From: Mycobacteriaceae bacterium
GTDB lineage: Bacteria > Actinomycetota > Actinomycetes > Mycobacteriales > Mycobacteriaceae
NCBI GenBank assembly: GCA_019751635.1
Contig: JAIENC010000201.1
Location: forward strand, 1 to 39,764
Direction of reading: 5' to 3'
DNA length: 39,764 nt
Under the pieces are notes generated by a model. It was not told the DNA's origin. It worked only from the letters and a program-made list of their open reading frames with translations, and did not search any database. Both the position numbers and the translations under genes were made by a program. Of the stretch, positions 17,784 through 25,953 are shown one piece after another. Positions within the stretch are counted from its first letter, which is position 1. Each line of letters opens with the position of its first letter.

Positions 17784-18935
17784 TTAGTCGCTGGTGACCG
17801 TGGCGTATGCGGTGTTGAACTGCTGGGTTTGCTCGTCGGTGAGCGCTGGCCACGCCTTCAGCTCGGTCAGAGTCGTTTGCGGTGGATTGATTAACGGGTT
17901 GGCCGCCAGAGCCGGATCGATCTTGTTGAGCTCGTCGGTCATGTCCGACAGCACTGGCACATACCGGATGAACGCGATCAGTTTGGCGTAGTTGGCCCGA
18001 TCGTAGACGTAGTTAATCCACTCCTCGGCGGCCTTCTGGTTCCGCGTGGTGTAGGGGATCACCATCGGGTCGACGAACGTTGTTCCGGCGCCTTCGGGCA
18101 CCACGAACCGTAAGTTGGGGTTGTCGGCCTGCAACTGCACAATGTCACCCGAATAAGCTTGGGCCACAATGATATTTCCTGCAGCTAGATCATTGGTGTA
18201 GTCATTGCCGGTGAACTTGCGGATCTGGCCTTTGTCTTTTTGATCCCTGATTACATCGATGGCCTTTTGCACCTTCGCGATGGTGGGGTTCTCCAGTGAG
18301 CTGCCTTGCGACAGCATAATCATGCCCAGGGCGCTGAGGGTTTCACTGAACAGGCTGACTCTGCCTTTATATGCGGGATCCCATAGGTCATCAGTTTTGG
18401 TGATATCGCGGCCGGTAGCGGCGCGGTTATAGGCCAAGCCGACCATCCCGGACATGTAGGGCGCGCTGTATTTCAGGCCGGGGTCCACCGTGGAGTGGAG
18501 TAAATCAGGACGGATGTTCTTCTTGTTTGTCCAGCGCGACTCACTGATCCCGTTCAGCCAGCCCAAGCTGTTGAGTCGGGCCGCCATCTCTTGGGCAGGC
18601 ACCGCCAGGTCGGCGCCGATGTCCTGCTTATGCGACAAGGGCTCTTTATTCTTGGCGAACCATTCCTCGTCGTCGTTGAAGTCTTCTTTGTAGTCCACGG
18701 TCAGACCAGTAGCCCGCTGGAAGTCGGTGATAAATCCGTTGGCCATGTATAGCGGCCAGTTGGAGATCCGCAAGGTTCCGGTTGCCGGTGCGCCATTGTC
18801 GGGGGGTAGGGTCGGGCCGCTGGCTGAACGTGACGGGCGCGTAGGTGAACCGCACGCGGCGAGGAACGACGGCCCCAACATCAAGGCCGCTGCCGTGCCG
18901 CCCTGGATGAGGCGCCGCCGCGATACCGGAGTCAC
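17784..18935 (-). CDS. potD: Polyamine-binding lipoprotein of ABC importer (PotD-like)
   Basis: 383 residues. The N-terminus has a twin-arginine-like SRRRLIQGG followed by a hydrophobic stretch and the lipobox FLAAC, with C28 the predicted lipidated residue. The protein should therefore be exported and anchored outside the cytoplasmic membrane after LspA cleavage. The mature domain is an extracellular solute-binding fold of the PotD/PotF type: ISNWPLYM near residue 57, [13 protein letters not shown] near 80, DIGADLAVP near 105, and GYxSGDI-like AYSGDIVQL near 258. The acidic pocket expected for polyamine binding seems present, but exact ligand residues were not verified. It overlaps the PotA stop by 4 bp. 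M. tuberculosis H37Rv has no such gene at this locus. Confidence 0.9.
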   Translation of the reverse strand: MTPVSRRRLIQGGTAAALMLGPSFLAACGSPTRPSRSASGPTLPPDNGAPATGTLRISNWPLYMANGFITDFQRATGLTVDYKEDFNDDEEWFAKNKEPLSHKQDIGADLAVPAQEMAARLNSLGWLNGISESRWTNKKNIRPDLLHSTVDPGLKYSAPYMSGMVGLAYNRAATGRDITKTDDLWDPAYKGRVSLFSETLSALGMIMLSQGSSLENPTIAKVQKAIDVIRDQKDKGQIRKFTGNDYTNDLAAGNIIVAQAYSGDIVQLQADNPNLRFVVPEGAGTTFVDPMVIPYTTRNQKAAEEWINYVYDRANYAKLIAFIRYVPVLSDMTDELNKIDPALAANPLINPPQTTLTELKAWPALTDEQTQQFNTAYATVTSD

Positions 18936-20209
18936 GATAAACCTGCCTGAGGGGTATTGGTTGCCGGCAGCGTCAGGGCGGCGTCCGGGGACCAGGACGC
19001 GAACACATCGTCGCCGGGGCGCAGTGGCGCGCTATCGTGTTCTGGGCCTAGGTGGGCCACGATCGTCGCGCCGTTCTCGGCGGTCAGCGATAGCCGCTGT
19101 ACGGGGCCTTGGAAATGCAGGGTGTCGACTTTGGCTCGAACCGCAGCCACTTGCCCAGTTTGCGCACCGGCCGGTTGATCTGTGGAAATCGTGATCCGTT
19201 CTGGGCGCACCATCACGACTGCTGGGGCGCCGGGCGCAATCACGGTATGGCCGGCACGGGACTTAAGTTTGGTACCGAAAACCTTAACCGTGACGTAGCC
19301 GTGCGGCTCGGTGCCGGCCTGGTGGGCTTGCCAGAGATTGGCCTGACCGATAAAGCCGGCGACGAAAATGGTGGCGGGTCGGTCGTACATCTCGGTCGGG
19401 GTGCCGATTTGCTCAACATTTCCTTGATTGAGGACCGCGATCCGGTCGCTCATCGTTAGCGCTTCTTCCTGGTCATGGGTGACATAGACAAAGGTGATGC
19501 CGATCTCGCGTTGGATGCGTTTGAGTTCGAATTGCATGGCATGGCGCAGCTTGAGATCCAAGGCTCCCAAAGGTTCGTCGAGCAGAAGCGCGCGGGGGTA
19601 ATTGACCAGCGCTCGAGCTAAGGCGACTCGCTGTTGTTGGCCGCCGGACAGGTGGGCGGGTTTGCGTTGAGCCAACTCGGTGAGCTGCACGATCTCCAGC
19701 ATTTCGCCGACCTGGCGGTGCACTTCGGCCTTGGGCTTTTTGCGGCTCCGGGGCCCGTACGCGACGTTGTCCCACACGGTCAGGTGGGGAAACAGTGCGT
19801 AGTGCTGGAAGACGGTGTTGACGTTGCGTTTATGTGGGGGCGCATGAGTAACATCGACGCCGTCAAGTTTGATGGCCCCCTCGGTGGGCGTATCGAAACC
19901 GGCGATCATGCGCAACGTGCTGGTTTTTCCGCAGCCAGATGGGCCGAGAATGGCGAAGAACTCCCCAGCATTGATTGCGAAATGGGCATCGCGCACCGCG
20001 GCGTAGTCCTGAAAGCGCTTAGTGACGTGGTGGATCTCGATAACCGGTGCGCCGCGCCGGGTGCCGCTAGTACTCCATGGCTCGGCCGGCTGCGGGATAG
20101 TAGCTGTGCAGGTCTGGATCAGGACCCGTCCTCCTTGCTTCCTCGGTGAAGCGATGCTACAGGTGTCAATCCGTGGCTCAACGATTGCGGATTTGGGTGT
20201 CCGGCGCAA
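18932..20209 (-). CDS. potA: Polyamine ABC transporter ATPase (PotA-like)
   Basis: 425 residues as given from a TTG at 20209. Walker A is GPSGCGKT (89-96), the signature LSGGQ is at 187-191, Walker B is LLLDEP (208-213), and the H-loop histidine is in [10 protein letters not shown]-terminal TOBE-type domain (about 300-415) is usual for PotA/MalK-type ATPases and often serves regulation. The conserved protein begins at [11 protein letters not shown], residue 56, so the true start lies downstream of the TTG. The only ribosome-binding sequence, AAGGAGGA at 20129-20136, sits six nt before an in-frame CTG at 20122, and no ATG, GTG or TTG is well placed. It is the first gene of the operon potA-potD-potB-potC. 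Confidence 0.92.
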   Translation of the reverse strand: MRRTPKSAIVEPRIDTCSIASPRKQGGRVLIQTCTATIPQPAEPWSTSGTRRGAPVIEIHHVTKRFQDYAAVRDAHFAINAGEFFAILGPSGCGKTSTLRMIAGFDTPTEGAIKLDGVDVTHAPPHKRNVNTVFQHYALFPHLTVWDNVAYGPRSRKKPKAEVHRQVGEMLEIVQLTELAQRKPAHLSGGQQQRVALARALVNYPRALLLDEPLGALDLKLRHAMQFELKRIQREIGITFVYVTHDQEEALTMSDRIAVLNQGNVEQIGTPTEMYDRPATIFVAGFIGQANLWQAHQAGTEPHGYVTVKVFGTKLKSRAGHTVIAPGAPAVVMVRPERITISTDQPAGAQTGQVAAVRAKVDTLHFQGPVQRLSLTAENGATIVAHLGPEHDSAPLRPGDDVFASWSPDAALTLPATNTPQAGLS

Positions 20210-20274
20210 CCGATAATGTTTGGGTCAGACCAGATTCGGGACGAGAACCCACCTAAGCAACCGCGGGGTGCGGG

Positions 20275-20313
20275 TGATCGAGCGTACAATTTTGAAAGTT
20301 CTACGCTCGATCA
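20275..20313. promoter_or_regulatory. Perfect 12-bp inverted repeat upstream of esp-like gene
   Basis: TGATCGAGCGTA (20275-20286) and TACGCTCGATCA (20302-20313) are perfect complements separated by 15 nt. It lies between the divergent potA and esp-like genes, about 205 bp before the esp-like ATG. The right arm falls between the -35 and -10 of the promoter candidate, so it is best read as an operator, though an RNA hairpin is possible. Confidence 0.55.
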
Positions 20314-20321
20314 AGTATCGT
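20292..20321 (+). promoter_or_regulatory. Candidate promoter for the second esp-like gene
   Basis: TTGAAA (20292-20297) and TATCGT (20316-20321) are separated by 18 nt and fit a SigA-type promoter (TTGnnn / TAnnnT). Transcription would begin about 190 nt before the ATG at 20518, leaving a long leader in which no strong ribosome binding site precedes the start (GAGAGG lies 28 nt upstream). Confidence 0.35.
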
Positions 20322-20517
20322 ATCGAGTGGATCCACTACTGATGATCCCGTCCGGGTTTCATGCATTGGTGGCGTAGGAAAGCTCTCGGTTTCCACTCCC
20401 TGTTTAATTCTTAGCGGGGTCGGTGGATTGACCGAAACGTAGTTGTGTCTTCGCGTTAGTGGAGATCGCTTTCTTGATCACCTCGAGAGGTAAGAAATAG
20501 ATTGATGTGCCATTGCG

Positions 20518-21429
20518 ATGACTGTTACTCCGATTGTTGATCATGCGCTAGCTGAGGGCTGGATTTGGATAAGTCAGCTGGGTCGTGGTCTGCCTGAATC
20601 TGGAGCGCTATATGTGGATTCCTCGAAAATTCTTGATCGCATTGCTGACGCGATGGCAGCAAATGTAGTGCACTCTCATTGGGAGGGGTTGGCGGCCAGC
20701 CGTAGTGTGGGGCAAGGGCAGGTTCAATGGAATGCCGTGGTGGCTTTGGAGGAGGTTGATAGGTCGGTTGCGGCAGTGACGCAAGAGCAGGCCAACGCAG
20801 TCGTCTCGGCGCGTAGCGCGATGTACGACACGCAGGCCGCCCTGCTTACGGCCAAGAATACGGCGGAAATGTTGCACAACACCGGACTGGTTCTGGCCGC
20901 CACATCCTGCGAACTGGCCGCCGCAAAGCAGGCAACTTCCACGGTGGATATGGCCCTTTCCCTGCTTGCTGACAGAACTAGGCGTCACGCCAACATGGTG
21001 TCGCGCTTGAATAAAAAATTGACGCTGTTGGTGACGAATCTGGAGAGCTCACAGCAAACTTTTTATAGCACTCTACCCGCTAGCGATTTGACCTCAGTTA
21101 ATGCTTTAAAGAATTCGGCCAATACTTTGCGGGTTAATATAGCAGAATTGATGGAAGAATCGGCGTCTTCGTACCTCGCCACGCAATGGCTTAGAGAGCC
21201 GGCTGAGGTGATCGCTGGGGTTGGTCAGAAGGTGTGGTCAACTCACGGTAGTTACACCGCAGAATTCAATAGTCAGTTGGAAATTTTTGCGCGCCGGCGT
21301 GCCGCGGTAATCCGGAAGCTGCAGCGGGAAACTGAGAGTCGAGCTACCACTCTTGCCGCTATCGCCACGCGTTTAGCGACGACTGATGAGGAAGCTTTAT
21401 GGCTGGCCTATACGCTCGACATTCCTTAA
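20518..21429 (+). CDS. EspA/EspE-family ESX-1-associated protein, short form
   Basis: 303 residues. The first 110 residues follow the EspA layout closely: a G-x-P turn in LGRGLPESGALY (21-32), a helix (SSKILDRIADAMA), W55-E-G57 as the W-x-G motif, and the helix VDRSVAAVTQEQANAVVSAR, where QANAV matches EspA QANAVQTTR as I remember it. After a weakly hydrophobic segment (about 121-137) the rest is predicted helical with coiled-coil character, rich in Ala, Ser, Arg and Gln, unlike the Pro/Gly-rich tails of EspA and EspE. No signal peptide is present, as expected for a type VII substrate. No WXG100 or EspC-like partner is encoded beside it. An in-frame stop just upstream fixes the ATG at 20518 as the first possible start. 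It occupies the place of treZ. Confidence 0.72.
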   Translation: MTVTPIVDHALAEGWIWISQLGRGLPESGALYVDSSKILDRIADAMAANVVHSHWEGLAASRSVGQGQVQWNAVVALEEVDRSVAAVTQEQANAVVSARSAMYDTQAALLTAKNTAEMLHNTGLVLAATSCELAAAKQATSTVDMALSLLADRTRRHANMVSRLNKKLTLLVTNLESSQQTFYSTLPASDLTSVNALKNSANTLRVNIAELMEESASSYLATQWLREPAEVIAGVGQKVWSTHGSYTAEFNSQLEIFARRRAAVIRKLQRETESRATTLAAIATRLATTDEEALWLAYTLDIP

Positions 21430-21475
21430 TCCTGGCCGGCCGCTTTGGCTCATCCTGGTGGCCTACACGCAGAAT

Positions 21476-23776
21476 TTAGCCATTCACCCGCTCCAGTAGC
21501 GCCACTGGCAGTTGCGTGAACAGCTGCCTAGCCGGGGTTTCCCCACTGGTCGGGCGGCCGGTCAGCGTATCGATCCAGGGCCCACCCGGCAAGGGCAGTG
21601 TGGTGTCACCCCAGCCAGTGTCGGCCAACCGCACGGTCCAGCGACTCACCGCGACGATCACGTCGGTGCCGCGCTGGAACGCCACCACATGATCAGCGGC
21701 CGGGCCGTTGGCTACCAGCGGACAATAACCGCCCTGCAGAAAGGTATTCGGCCGGGCCCGACGCAACCGCAACGCGGCAGCGGTAACCCGAATCTTTTTA
21801 TGCTGCATGGTTTTTAATGCTTCGCGACGGAAGTGGTAAGCCACCGGGCGGCGGTTATCCGGATCGACCAGGCTGTCCTCCCATAGTTCGCTGCCCTGAT
21901 AAATGTCCGGGATCCCGGGGACGGTCAACGCGAGCAATTTCTGGCCCAGGGCATCGCTTTGCGCATGCGCATCGAGCCGGCCAACCAGGACGGTCAACGC
22001 CTGTGCTGCGGGTCCGTCCAACACGGTGTTCAGCCAGCCGTGCACGGCACACTCAAAATCGGCATCCGGGTTATCCCACCTGGTATGCCGGGCGGCCTCC
22101 CGGACCGCCTTCTCGGTGTAGGCATGCAGCCGCTCACGCAGCTCGCCGGAGAGCTCGCCGTTAACCGGCCATACGCCAAAGATGTTCTGCCACAAGAATA
22201 ATCCTGTTGCAGCGTCAGGGCAGGGTGCGAGCTGTTCGGCGTGGCGGACGAACTGTGCCCACAGCGTCGGCACTTGCGAGAGCACCGTGATGCGGGCCCG
22301 GACATCCTCACCGCGCTTGGTGTCGTGGGTGGTCAGCGTTGTCATAGTCTGGGGCCACTGGGTGACCCGGGCCGCGCAGTGGTGGTGAAACTCCGTGACA
22401 TCGATGCCGAACCGTTGCGGGTCGCCGCCCACCTCATTGAGTGACACCAGGCGGGCATCCCGATAAAACAGACAGTCTTCAACGGCCTTGGCGCTCACCG
22501 CGCCGCGCAGCTGCTGCAGGCGGATCGCCGGCTGACCGCCGGCGGCCAGCGCGGCGGCAATGAGCCGTAGCGGATAGTCCAATTCTGCTGCAAATAAATG
22601 CTTTTGAGCTAGAACGTGGGGCACCGTGGCCGCCAGTTCTGGAGAGTCGCACTGATAACCATCGATGTTGCCCAGCAGCGCTGCCACCGCCTGGTCCAGC
22701 AGCGGGTGATCGGCGCCCACTGCCGCCACAATGCTGCGTCGCAGTCGACCGAGTTCGCTGGCCAACGTGTTAGTGGCCGCGGCGGTTTTCAGCTCGCGTA
22801 CCAGGGTGGGGGTGGCCTGATGATCGCACCCGACGGACTCGACTAACGCGGTTAACGGCCCAGCCCCAGTGGGGTCGACGAACAATCCACTGACTTCCCG
22901 CAGCACGTCGTAGCCAGTGGTGCCAGCCACCGGTAGCGCGGGATCGAGCGGCTCGCCGGCCGCCAAAATCTTCTCGATCACGATCCACGCCGCCGGACCG
23001 AGCAACTCCCGTAGCCAGCTCAGATACTGGGTCGGGTTGCTTAGCCCATCGGGATGGTCAACGCGCACACCATCGACTAGTTCCTCGGCGAACCAGCGGG
23101 CCACTTCGGCATGGCTGGCCTGGAACACCGTGCGATCTTCCTGGCGCAGGCCGGCCAGCGAGCTGATCGTCAAGAAGCGGCGATAACCGCACTGGCCGCT
23201 CCGCCAACTCACCAGCCGATAGTGCTGACGGTCGTGAATCTGGGCGCCGGTGCCGTCACCGGTTCCGGGTGCGATGGGTAGCTGCAGTGCACCTAAACGC
23301 AGCAGATCGGCATCAACCGTTAAACCGGCAATATCGTCTGGGGAATCTAACAGCGGCAGAACAATTCGGCCAGCATCAAGTTCCCAGTCGATATCAAAGA
23401 AGCTGGCGTACGGCGAAGCCTGACCATGCTTTAAGACATCCCACCACCACCGATTCTGCTTGGGTGCGGCGATCCCAACATGATTGGGCACAATATCGAC
23501 GATCAAGCCCATCCCGCGGGCTCGTGCCGCCACCGAGAGCCGCGCTAAACCTTCGGAACCGCCTAATTCTGCTGACACCGTCGTGGGGTCGGTGACGTCA
23601 TAGCCGTGCGTCGAGCCGTGCACCGCGGTCATAATCGGTGACAGGTAGAGGTGTGACACCCCGAGCTCGTCGAGATAATCGAGTAGGTTTTCGGCGTCGG
23701 CGAAGGTAAACGAGTGCCCACTGGCCGGGCTGCGTAGCTGAAGCCGGTAGGTGGACAGGACGGGTATCGCCATCAC
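21476..23776 (-). CDS. treY: Maltooligosyl trehalose synthase
   Basis: 766 residues, a GH13 enzyme that rearranges the reducing-end alpha-1,4 bond of maltooligosaccharides to alpha,alpha-1,1, giving maltooligosyl trehalose. The diagnostic start STYRLQLRSPASGHSF and SHLYLSPI are present. Conserved GH13 regions: VDIVPNHVG (about 93-101), GVRVDHPDGL with nucleophile D240, VIEKILAAGE with acid/base E268, and TTHDTKRGEDVR with D485. The ATG overlaps the treX stop by 4 bp, so treX-treY are one operon. The usual third enzyme, TreZ, which releases trehalose, is not in this window although it follows treY in M. tuberculosis. Confidence 0.95.
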   Translation of the reverse strand: MMAIPVLSTYRLQLRSPASGHSFTFADAENLLDYLDELGVSHLYLSPIMTAVHGSTHGYDVTDPTTVSAELGGSEGLARLSVAARARGMGLIVDIVPNHVGIAAPKQNRWWWDVLKHGQASPYASFFDIDWELDAGRIVLPLLDSPDDIAGLTVDADLLRLGALQLPIAPGTGDGTGAQIHDRQHYRLVSWRSGQCGYRRFLTISSLAGLRQEDRTVFQASHAEVARWFAEELVDGVRVDHPDGLSNPTQYLSWLRELLGPAAWIVIEKILAAGEPLDPALPVAGTTGYDVLREVSGLFVDPTGAGPLTALVESVGCDHQATPTLVRELKTAAATNTLASELGRLRRSIVAAVGADHPLLDQAVAALLGNIDGYQCDSPELAATVPHVLAQKHLFAAELDYPLRLIAAALAAGGQPAIRLQQLRGAVSAKAVEDCLFYRDARLVSLNEVGGDPQRFGIDVTEFHHHCAARVTQWPQTMTTLTTHDTKRGEDVRARITVLSQVPTLWAQFVRHAEQLAPCPDAATGLFLWQNIFGVWPVNGELSGELRERLHAYTEKAVREAARHTRWDNPDADFECAVHGWLNTVLDGPAAQALTVLVGRLDAHAQSDALGQKLLALTVPGIPDIYQGSELWEDSLVDPDNRRPVAYHFRREALKTMQHKKIRVTAAALRLRRARPNTFLQGGYCPLVANGPAADHVVAFQRGTDVIVAVSRWTVRLADTGWGDTTLPLPGGPWIDTLTGRPTSGETPARQLFTQLPVALLERVNG

Positions 23777-25947
23777 TGGGTCTTACGCAGCACCCGCAGC
23801 GAATGCTGCGGTAGCACGGTCTTCTGGCCCGCGCTGAGGACCAGCCCACTAGTCCCGCGGGGATGGGTGGTGTCCAATTCGGCGGTCCATTGCTGGGCGT
23901 AGTCACGATGCGGTACCACGAACTCGACGGGATGCTCGTGGGCGTTGAAACACAACAGAAATGAGTCATCCACCACCCGGCGGCCGCGGGTATCGGGGGA
24001 GGGGATGGCCGCGCCGTTGAGGAACACCGTCACACACTTATCGAAGCCGCGGTCCCAATCGGCATGGGTCATCTCCTGACCCGCCGGCGTCAGCCAGGCG
24101 ATGTCACGCACTTCGGTGCCACTGCGAATGGGTTCCCCCTCGAAGAATCGGCGGCGGCGAAACACCGGATGATTTTTCCGTAAGCGCGTCACGGCGCGGG
24201 TAAAAGCCAGCAAGTCGGCATTGCGCTCCACCAAAGACCAGTCCAGCCAAGACAATTCGGTGTCTTGACAGTAGACGTTGTTGTTGCCGTGCTGGGTGCG
24301 GCCGATTTCGTCGCCGTGCGCGAGCATCGGGGTGCCTTGGCTGAGCATCAGGGTGGCCATGAAGTTACGCATCTGTCGGGCCCGCAGCGCCAAGATGTCG
24401 GGATCGTCGGTGGGGCCTTCGACGCCGCAGTTCCATGACCGGTTGTAGTTCTCGCCGTCGCGGCTCTCTTCCCCGTTGGCGTCGTTGTGTTTGTCGTTAT
24501 AGGACACCAGGTCGGCCATCGTGAATCCGTCGTGGCAGGTGACGAAGTTAATGCTGGCGCTGGGGCGCCGGCCGGTCGCCTCATAAAGGTCTGAGGAGCC
24601 GGTAAGCCGGGAGGCGAATTCGCCGAGCGTTGCGTGCTGGCCACGCCAATAGTCGCGCACGGTGTCGCGGTACTTGCCGTTCCATTCGGTCCACAAACTA
24701 GGGAAATTGCCGACTTGGTAGCCACCCTCGCCGATATCCCACGGTTCGGCGATCAACTTGACTTGGCTAATCACTGGGTCTTGCTGGACGATGTCGAAGA
24801 ATGCGCTCAACCGATCAACGTCGTGCAGTTCACGGGCCAACGTGGAGGCCAGATCGAAGCGGAACCCGTCGACGTGCATCTCGATGACCCAGTACCGCAA
24901 GGAATCCATGATCAGTTGCAAGGTATGCGGGTGCCGTGCGTTGAGGCTGTTGCCGGTACCCGTGAAATCTTTATAGAATCGCCGGTCTTCGTCGATGAGT
25001 CGGTAGTAGGCGGCATTGTCAATACCCCGGAAATTGATGGTTGGGCCATGATGGTCGCCTTCGGCGGTGTGGTTGTAGACCACGTCCAAAATGACTTCGA
25101 TGTTGGCTTCGTGCAGAGTCCGGACCATGGTTTTGAACTCCGCCACTGCCCCGCCAGGTTGTCGATTTGCCGCGTACTGGTTGTGTGGGGCAAAGAAGCC
25201 AAAGGTGTTGTAGCCCCAGTAGTTACGTAGGCCCATGGTCACCAGCCGGCGGTCGTGTAGGAACTGGTGTACTGGCATGAGCTCGATGGCGGTGATGTTG
25301 AGGGAAGTGAGGTATTCGATGATCGCCGGATGCGCCAACCCGGCATAGGTGCCGCGTAGCTGCTCTGGGATGCCGGGATGGGTTTGGGTCAGGCCCTTAA
25401 CGTGTGCCTCATAAATGATCGTCTGGTGGTAGGGAGTACCTGGCGGTTGATCGGTTCCCCAGTTGAAGAACGGGTTGATCACCACACTGGTCATGGTGTG
25501 ACCGAGTGAGTCGAGCCTAGGTGGGGTGCCGGTATCGGCGGGATTGACTGCCGCGGCTGCTAGGTCATAGCTGAACAGGGCCTGTCCGAAGGTAAACTCG
25601 CCGTGGAACGCTTTTCCATAGGGGTCGAGCAGCAGTTTGCTGGGGTCACATCGATGCCCGGCGGGCGGGTCGAACGGCCCATATACCCGAAACCCATAGT
25701 GCTGGCCTGGAGTGACGGCAGGAAGATAGGTATGCCAGACATACCCATCGACCTCGTCGATGCCAATCCGGACTTCGTTGCCCCGGTCTAGCAGGCACAA
25801 TTCGACCTTCTCGGCGACTTCGGAGAAAATCGAAAAATTTGTGCCGCCACCGTCATAGGTTGCGCCGAGCGGGTAGGCAGTGCCGGGCCACACACCCGAT
25901 GGGACTGCTCCGCTGGGTTCTGTGACTGGCTGGTCCGGCGACATCAC
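23773..25947 (-). CDS. treX: Glycogen debranching enzyme
   Basis: 724 residues, close to M. tuberculosis TreX/GlgX (Rv1564c, about 721 aa). It hydrolyses alpha-1,6 branches of glycogen or glucans and supplies linear maltooligosaccharides to TreY. An N-terminal CBM48 domain (about 20-130, starting AYPLGATYDGGGTNFSIFSE) precedes the GH13 barrel. Motifs in order: DVVYNHTAEG (near 287), GFRFDLAST with the nucleophile aspartate (near 363), AEPWDIG with the catalytic glutamate (near 400), and VTCHDGF (near 472). All catalytic residues are intact. An acyltransferase gene ends 6 bp upstream of its start on the same strand, so the operon may extend further back. Confidence 0.95.
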   Translation of the reverse strand: MMSPDQPVTEPSGAVPSGVWPGTAYPLGATYDGGGTNFSIFSEVAEKVELCLLDRGNEVRIGIDEVDGYVWHTYLPAVTPGQHYGFRVYGPFDPPAGHRCDPSKLLLDPYGKAFHGEFTFGQALFSYDLAAAAVNPADTGTPPRLDSLGHTMTSVVINPFFNWGTDQPPGTPYHQTIIYEAHVKGLTQTHPGIPEQLRGTYAGLAHPAIIEYLTSLNITAIELMPVHQFLHDRRLVTMGLRNYWGYNTFGFFAPHNQYAANRQPGGAVAEFKTMVRTLHEANIEVILDVVYNHTAEGDHHGPTINFRGIDNAAYYRLIDEDRRFYKDFTGTGNSLNARHPHTLQLIMDSLRYWVIEMHVDGFRFDLASTLARELHDVDRLSAFFDIVQQDPVISQVKLIAEPWDIGEGGYQVGNFPSLWTEWNGKYRDTVRDYWRGQHATLGEFASRLTGSSDLYEATGRRPSASINFVTCHDGFTMADLVSYNDKHNDANGEESRDGENYNRSWNCGVEGPTDDPDILALRARQMRNFMATLMLSQGTPMLAHGDEIGRTQHGNNNVYCQDTELSWLDWSLVERNADLLAFTRAVTRLRKNHPVFRRRRFFEGEPIRSGTEVRDIAWLTPAGQEMTHADWDRGFDKCVTVFLNGAAIPSPDTRGRRVVDDSFLLCFNAHEHPVEFVVPHRDYAQQWTAELDTTHPRGTSGLVLSAGQKTVLPQHSLRVLRKTQ

Positions 25948-25953
25948 CTGCCC

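Larger units (their letters stand above)
20210..20517. other. Intergenic region between potA and the second esp-like gene
   Basis: About 310 bp with stop codons in all frames I checked and no recognisable gene remnant of treZ or any other gene. It contains the long inverted repeat and candidate promoter listed separately. The composition is more AT-rich than the flanking core genes. The potA promoter should also lie here but I could not identify it. Confidence 0.6.
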
